Source of the DNA: Phycisphaerales bacterium
GTDB lineage: Bacteria; Planctomycetota; Phycisphaerae; Sedimentisphaerales; Anaerobacaceae
Direction: 5' to 3'
Assembly: GCA_011057845.1 (NCBI GenBank)
Contig: DSDB01000636.1
Span: forward strand, 1-9,626
DNA length: 9,626 nucleotides
Both the position numbers and the translations under genes were made by a program. Positions 5,210 through 9,626 of this stretch are shown one piece after another. The notes beneath the pieces are model-generated. The model was not told where the DNA came from, did no database searches, and saw nothing but the letters and a program-made list of their open reading frames with translations. Within the stretch, counting starts at the first letter, position 1. Every line of letters begins with the position of its first letter.

Positions 5210-8200
5210 ATGGATCCTGAAAAGGGCTCCACAATCTGTTGGGTGGTGATTCTGCTCTCATTAGCGTGCGCACCGGCGGCGTCGGCAAATATACTCCTGG
5301 TCGACGCCGACGCTGTTGGTGCCAATAACGGTTCATCCTGGGCGAACGCCTACAAGTACCTGCAGGACGCTTTGGCTGCGGCGAAACCAGGCGACGAGAT
5401 TCGCGTCGCACAGGGTATCTATAAGCCTGACCGGGGCGTCGGGGTCACTTCCGGAGATCGGAACGCCAGTTTTCGATTGTCCAGCGGCGTGGCTATAAGG
5501 GGCGGCTACGCCGGCTACGGTGAACCGGATCCCGACGCCCGGGATTTTGGCGCCTATCACACCATTCTGAGCGGCGATCTGCTGGGAAACGATGTGGGGC
5601 TTGCGGCGTTTGACTTCGAGAATCTTCATGCCTTTGTCACCCAGGCCGAGCGAGCGGACAACAGCTACAGTGTGGTTACGGCCGTGCAGGTGGACCATTC
5701 GTCCGTTCTTGAGGGTCTCGTCATCGCTTCCGGGCATGCCGACCACGTCGGCGCAACTGTTGGTGACCGACGGGGATGCGGGGCGGGCCTCTTCATCGAC
5801 CAGGCCGCTCCGGTCATTGAGCACTGCATATTCGTCAGCAATGCCGTCTATCGAACGGTTTTGTCGGCCCGTGGCGCCGCCGTCTATGTCACCGGCGGGG
5901 CGATTTTCCGTGATTGTCTGTTCATCCAGAATGTTGCGTTCGGAGCCAACACCACGGCCGCCGGCGGGGCGGTCTTCCATGCGGGGGGCCAACCGCTCTT
6001 CGAGGAGTGCCGGTTCTATCTGAACCGGACCCTTGGGTATGATTCCGACTATTATGGGGGTGCGGTCTACAGCGATAGCGGTCGGATCACGCTTGCGGAC
6101 GCCGTCTTCATCGAGAATAGCGCCTCGTTCATCGGCGGGGCCGTGTATGGCTCGCCGGGGTCCGTTCTTGAGATCACGGGATCCGTGTTTGAACGAAACA
6201 CCACGGCGCAGGCGGGAGGCGCTCTATACGGCGAACAATGCACTCTCGACGTGGAAGACTGTGTATTTGTGGACAATGCGGCCGCCGGAGAAGGGGGCGC
6301 CGTGGGGGCCCACCTGGCCCGGATAACGCTGGTCGAGAGCACATTCACGGGTAACGAGGCCCAATCGGGAGGGGCTGTGGCGTTCTCGCATTGCACGGAA
6401 TCCGCCGTGGTCACGGCCTGCCGTTTCGAAGACAATGTGGCGGGCGGCCACGGCGGCGCGCTCTACGCCATCAATAGTGAGCCGGCGTTCACGGACTGCG
6501 AGTTTGTCGCCAACGGCGGGCGCTCCGGCGGGGCCGTGCATTTCGAGCAATGCGCGGGCGCGTCTATCGTAGGCGGCGCGTTCACGGGCAATGTCGCGGT
6601 CGGCAGCCAATCGCAGGGCGGCGCCATCGCAAGCATCGCATCGGAGTTGATTATTGCCGATGTCCGTTTCACGCTGAATCAGGCGGACGCCGGCGGCGCC
6701 GTGTTCGCTCGCGAGGGCACACTCTTGGCGGGCGGTTCGACCTTCAGCCGCAACGTCGCCTCTCAGGGCGGCGCCGTCGTCGGCGACACAACCCATGTGA
6801 CACTGGGTGACAGCGTTTTTGTGCGAAATCAGAGCTCCAACCAGGGCGGCGCCGTTTGCACCACTGACAGTGGGGTCTCTTTGGTCGGTTGCAGCTTCAC
6901 CGTCAATACGGCACGGAAGGGCGGGGCCGTATTCTCCCGCAAGGGCGCGCAATGGTCCGCCGACAGATGCTACTTCCTGACCAATGCCGCGGTTGACGAC
7001 GGCGGAGCGCTGGCTTTGGAGGAGGGGCCTGCCATGCCGGTCATTCGCAACTCACTGATCGCCGGCAACGTGGCGGATGACCGGGGCGGCGCCTTCCACG
7101 GACAGGAGTGTAATCTTGTCCTGACCAACGTGACCATCGCACACAATACGAGCAGCCGGGCTGGAGGCCTTTATGCGCATGCCAGCTATATAAGGCTCAA
7201 CAATTGTATCGTCTGGGGAAATTCCGACAACAGTGGGGCGGGCCTTTCGTCCCAGGTGGATGCAGATGCACCTGTCACGGCCATTCACTGCTGCATTCAG
7301 AACCACACCGGGCAGTTCGGCGTTGACGGAAACATCAACCTCGATCCGGTGTTCGCCAACCCTCTGGGCCGCGACTACCATTTGAAACTCAACTCGCCTT
7401 GTATCGACGCCGGTGATAACGCGCTCGTTGGCCCGGGCGCGACGGACCTGGACGGTCGTATCCGCATTGTCCGGACCGCCGTGGACATGGGCTGTTACGA
7501 GTTTCCCGGCCCATTCAACTGGTATGTGAGCCGGCAGTCCGGCAGCGATACCAACGCGGGTTGGCGGATCGAATCGCCCTTCCAGACAATTGCTCACGCC
7601 ATGGAGCTGGCCGCCCGGGGCGATACGGTTCTGATCCTGCCCGGTGTGTACACGGAGGAAATCCGTTTCAATGGCAAGGCGGTCACCGTCCAGGGGTTGC
7701 CGGTCGACGGGGATATTGCCAGGGTCCGCAACCCGGAGGGTTTCGCGGTTTCCTTCTACAACGGCGAAGGCCCGGATTCGGTGGTCCGAAATCTGATTGT
7801 GGCCGACAGCCTCACCGGTGTCTTTGTCGCCGGCAGCGCTCCGTCCATACAGAATCTTACGATCGTGAACAATGCCTATGGTATTGGGACCTATGTCGGC
7901 GGGGATCCGAACGTCCGTAGTTGCATCTTCTATAACAACATCGAGCGGGATTTCTACGGGTGCGACGTAACCTACAGCCGGACACAGCGGGTCATTTCGA
8001 CAGGGGGAAACATCACCGCCGACCCGCTGTTTGCCGACGCCGCGGCGGGTGACTACCATCTGCGCAGCCGACGCGGTCGGTTTCGGGTTTCCGATGGACG
8101 CTGGGTGCTGGATACACAGACCAGTCCATGTGTCGACGCCGGAGATCCCAGTGTCTACCCGGATGGTGAGAAGACGCCCCATGGCGGGCGGCTGAACATG

Positions 8201-8338
8201 GGCGCTTTCGGCGGGACCGCCTACGCGAGTATGAGCGAATGGTCGGTCGCCGGCGACGCCAACTACGACGGCAAAGTCGATTTCTATGATTTTGCTATTG
8301 TTCTTGAGAACTGGCTGGCGGATGTGAAAGACCTATAG
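5210..8338 (+). CDS. Secreted Pmp-like parallel beta-helix protein with C-terminal dockerin-like motif
   Basis: The 1042-residue product begins with a signal peptide (hydrophobic core ICWVVILLSLACAPA, likely cleavage after ASA at residue 26). Residues 28-185 form a conserved cap: VDADAVGANNGSSWANAYKYL, GIYKPDR, RGGYAGYGEPDPDARD, ILSGDLLGND. Residues 191-680 are about 19 right-handed beta-helix rungs of 25-31 residues, most with GGA(V/L/I) and FxxN. Residues 728-764 (SPCIDAGD, TDLDGRIR, VDMGCYE) fit a choice-of-anchor-Q-like ending. A second helix starts at 771 with YVSRQSGSDTNAGW and PFQTIAHAMELAARGDTV, a DUF1565-like pattern, and ends with a second SPCVDAGD block at 972. The last 28 residues contain AGDANYDGKVDFYDFAIVLENWL, one dockerin-type calcium loop instead of the two in true dockerins. 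It is probably exported to the cell surface or outer envelope. No catalytic site is recognisable, so both a structural/adhesive role and a polysaccharide-active role are possible. The next gene lies 25 bases downstream. Confidence 0.88.
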   Translation: MDPEKGSTICWVVILLSLACAPAASANILLVDADAVGANNGSSWANAYKYLQDALAAAKPGDEIRVAQGIYKPDRGVGVTSGDRNASFRLSSGVAIRGGYAGYGEPDPDARDFGAYHTILSGDLLGNDVGLAAFDFENLHAFVTQAERADNSYSVVTAVQVDHSSVLEGLVIASGHADHVGATVGDRRGCGAGLFIDQAAPVIEHCIFVSNAVYRTVLSARGAAVYVTGGAIFRDCLFIQNVAFGANTTAAGGAVFHAGGQPLFEECRFYLNRTLGYDSDYYGGAVYSDSGRITLADAVFIENSASFIGGAVYGSPGSVLEITGSVFERNTTAQAGGALYGEQCTLDVEDCVFVDNAAAGEGGAVGAHLARITLVESTFTGNEAQSGGAVAFSHCTESAVVTACRFEDNVAGGHGGALYAINSEPAFTDCEFVANGGRSGGAVHFEQCAGASIVGGAFTGNVAVGSQSQGGAIASIASELIIADVRFTLNQADAGGAVFAREGTLLAGGSTFSRNVASQGGAVVGDTTHVTLGDSVFVRNQSSNQGGAVCTTDSGVSLVGCSFTVNTARKGGAVFSRKGAQWSADRCYFLTNAAVDDGGALALEEGPAMPVIRNSLIAGNVADDRGGAFHGQECNLVLTNVTIAHNTSSRAGGLYAHASYIRLNNCIVWGNSDNSGAGLSSQVDADAPVTAIHCCIQNHTGQFGVDGNINLDPVFANPLGRDYHLKLNSPCIDAGDNALVGPGATDLDGRIRIVRTAVDMGCYEFPGPFNWYVSRQSGSDTNAGWRIESPFQTIAHAMELAARGDTVLILPGVYTEEIRFNGKAVTVQGLPVDGDIARVRNPEGFAVSFYNGEGPDSVVRNLIVADSLTGVFVAGSAPSIQNLTIVNNAYGIGTYVGGDPNVRSCIFYNNIERDFYGCDVTYSRTQRVISTGGNITADPLFADAAAGDYHLRSRRGRFRVSDGRWVLDTQTSPCVDAGDPSVYPDGEKTPHGGRLNMGAFGGTAYASMSEWSVAGDANYDGKVDFYDFAIVLENWLADVKDL
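5780..7249 (+). repeat. Protein-level tandem rungs GGA(V/L/I)...FxxN
   Basis: Within the beta-helix protein, GGA-type motifs start at about residues 191, 222, 252, 283, 309, 336, 362, 387, 415, 440, 470, 495, 520, 546, 571, 598, 626, 652 and 676. Nearly every interval carries an FxxN-like motif (FVSN, FIQN, FIEN, FERN, FVDN, FTGN, FEDN, FVAN, FTLN, FSRN, FVRN, FTVN). The pair GGA(I/L/V) plus FxxN is the signature of chlamydial polymorphic membrane proteins. In the DNA, GGCGGCGCC and GGCGGGGCC recur at rung starts, but the units are too diverged for long exact nucleotide repeats. Confidence 0.85.
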
Positions 8339-8363
8339 CAACCCGAGGCGCGAACGGACGGCC

Positions 8364-9626
8364 ATGCGGCACAGCATAGACAATATGAAGCCATCGGCGG
8401 GCAGCGTTGCTGTCGCGGTGGCGCTCTTATATGCGTGTGGGTACCTGCCGACGCGTCTTTACGCGGCGCCCGGCGGAGGGCCGTCCCTCATTGCCCACTG
8501 GAGGCTCGATGAATCCAGCGGCACTATGGCGAAGGACTCCGTCGGTGGCAATGACGGTTTCGTAAATGGGTCGCTCCAATGGCATCCCTACGGCGGTCGC
8601 CTGGACGGCACTCTGGAGTTCGGCGGGGTCAATGAATACATCCATTGCGGCGATGCTGGCGTATTCAACCTGACCGCTGGGATCACCGTCTCGGCCTGGG
8701 TCAACATCGGAGAGGTCAGGTACGACTGGCAGGCCATCGTGACGAAGGGTGATTCGGCGTGGCGGCTCTCGACCGCCGCCAGGGAAAGGCGTTTTCACTT
8801 TGGTGTGACTGGCGGCCCCGACTACCAGGCCGTCGACGGAAACACGACGGTCAGGGCAAACGAGTGGCGCCATGTCTGCGGGACCTATGACGGCCAGTAT
8901 TTGCGTTTGTATCTGGACGGCGAACCGGACGCCGCCGCGCTGCCATACACCGGCGGCATAGGTGTGAACGCCTTCCCCGTCCAGATCGGCGCGAATGCCG
9001 AGCAGTTGAATCGAAGATGGAAGGGTCTGATCGATGATGTCCGGGTTTACAACGGCGCGCTGACGGCCGCCGAAGTCCGGGCCCTTTACCGGGAGGCCCC
9101 GCTGTATGTGGACGCGGATTCGCCGGGCGGCAACGGCTTTACGTGGTCTTCGGCATTCAAGAGCCTGCAGGACGCCCTCGTAGTGGCGAACTGGGGCTGT
9201 CGAATCCACGTGGCGTCGGGCCTTTACCGGCCCGACGACGGAGGCGGATGGAGCAGAGGCGACCGCATCGCCACATTTCTTCTCAAGAGCGGCGTACGGG
9301 TCCGTGGCGGCTATGCCGGGTATGGGCAGCCCAATCCGTCGGCCCGAGATGTCGTGCTGTTCGAGACGGTGCTGAGCGGCGACCTCTCCGGGAACGATAC
9401 CGTGCCCGCGGATCCCTGCGAGATGTTCATGGACACGCTTCGCTCGGAGAACAGCCGGCACGTTGTCTGTGCCGTCATGATTGCGGACGCTGTTCTCGAT
9501 GGTTTTACGGTCACCGCCGGCCACGCCGATGGCAGCGACGGCGCATTTCCGCGTGTCAACAACGGGGCTGGCCTCTTCTGCCGCGACAGCCGTTTAACGG
9601 TGTCCAACTGCACATTCAGACACAAC
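8364..9626 (+). CDS. Secreted LamG plus beta-helix protein (3' end beyond window)
   Basis: The frame is open from ATG 8364 to the last base, giving 421 codons with no stop. A signal peptide covers roughly residues 1-35 (core VAVAVALLYACGYL, likely cleavage near LYA-A). Met8 (8385) is an equally good or better start, giving the more typical MKPSAG n-region. Residues 42-243 are a LamG/concanavalin-like jelly roll: LIAHWRLDESSG, GITVSAWVNI, QAIVTKGD, NEWRHVCGTYDG, RLYLDG, IGAN, GLIDDVRVYNGALTAAEVRALY. From residue 247 it repeats the cap of the preceding protein (LYVDADSPGG, FKSLQDAL, GLYRPDDGG, RGGYAGYGQPNPSARD, VLSGDLSGND) and enters the first rungs (GAGLF, CTFRHN). Only 25 bases separate it from the upstream gene, suggesting one transcript. 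LamG domains usually bind carbohydrate or act as adhesion modules; the substrate here is unknown. YAC at residue 25 is a poor lipobox, so a lipoprotein is less likely. Confidence 0.88.
   Translation, partial: MRHSIDNMKPSAGSVAVAVALLYACGYLPTRLYAAPGGGPSLIAHWRLDESSGTMAKDSVGGNDGFVNGSLQWHPYGGRLDGTLEFGGVNEYIHCGDAGVFNLTAGITVSAWVNIGEVRYDWQAIVTKGDSAWRLSTAARERRFHFGVTGGPDYQAVDGNTTVRANEWRHVCGTYDGQYLRLYLDGEPDAAALPYTGGIGVNAFPVQIGANAEQLNRRWKGLIDDVRVYNGALTAAEVRALYREAPLYVDADSPGGNGFTWSSAFKSLQDALVVANWGCRIHVASGLYRPDDGGGWSRGDRIATFLLKSGVRVRGGYAGYGQPNPSARDVVLFETVLSGDLSGNDTVPADPCEMFMDTLRSENSRHVVCAVMIADAVLDGFTVTAGHADGSDGAFPRVNNGAGLFCRDSRLTVSNCTFRHN

Noticed and set aside
5255..5270. Lipobox in the beta-helix signal peptide (LSLAC)
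   Set aside because: The residue at -3 from Cys is Ser rather than Leu, and an ordinary cleavage site (ASA) follows shortly after, so signal peptidase I processing fits better.
4540..5325. A 261-codon minus-strand frame spanning the end of the sigma gene and start of the beta-helix gene
   Set aside because: It overlaps two supported genes and the promoter region and shows no recognisable domain or start signal.
5780..7249. CRISPR or DNA minisatellite
   Set aside because: The periodicity is at protein level: units of 25-31 codons with varied nucleotide sequence. There are no identical repeats with unique spacers.
7052..9524. Two long minus-strand frames (about 376 and 365 codons) opposite the surface-protein genes
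   Set aside because: The plus-strand frames carry signal peptides, LamG and beta-helix motifs. The antisense frames are mirror products of GC-rich codon use with no domains.

Overview
The window looks like chromosomal DNA from a planctomycete, most likely of the Phycisphaerae/Sedimentisphaerales type. This assignment is inferred from gene style, since no rRNA or marker gene is present. The clues are GC-rich coding DNA, an ECF sigma factor fused to a membrane segment and a large extracytoplasmic domain, giant secreted beta-helix proteins ending in a single dockerin-like calcium loop, LamG/beta-helix module shuffling, and heptamer-repeat intergenic DNA.

Layout. Bases 1-456 hold no convincing gene. 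They contain a REP/MITE-like inverted-repeat element (7-99), a diverged direct duplication built on a 9-mer (160-307) and a six-unit heptamer array (311-352). Bases 457-2738 (minus strand) are a two-gene operon: an M20D metal-dependent amidohydrolase followed, with an ATGA overlap, by a GCS2/YbdK-type carboxylate-amine ligase. Bases 2739-3027 are a divergent promoter region with a plausible sigma70-like promoter on each strand. The minus-strand promoter has a perfect 12-bp palindrome in its spacer. Bases 3028-4899 (plus) encode the membrane-tethered ECF sigma factor. Bases 4900-5209 are non-coding and end in a strong hairpin and a perfect extended -10 box that almost touches the next start codon. 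Bases 5210-8338 encode a 1042-residue secreted beta-helix protein with about 19 Pmp-like GGA(I/L/V)...FxxN rungs. Bases 8364-9626 encode the first 421 residues of a second secreted protein, LamG followed by the same beta-helix module, which runs off the right end.

How it fits together. The minus-strand pair is a small amide-chemistry operon: one enzyme that cleaves N-acyl or peptide-like amides and one ATP-dependent enzyme that makes them. Its substrate cannot be read from sequence. The plus-strand half is a cell-surface cluster, with two paralogous exported repeat proteins in likely co-transcription, preceded by a sigma factor whose C-terminal half is predicted to lie outside the membrane. 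A regulatory link between that sigma factor and the surface proteins is attractive but is only inference.

Nothing here resembles a CRISPR array, phage, transposase, tRNA or rRNA. The most notable signals are the sigma factor architecture, the apparently leaderless promoter of the beta-helix gene, the Pmp-like repeat protein outside Chlamydiae, and the repeat-rich left flank.
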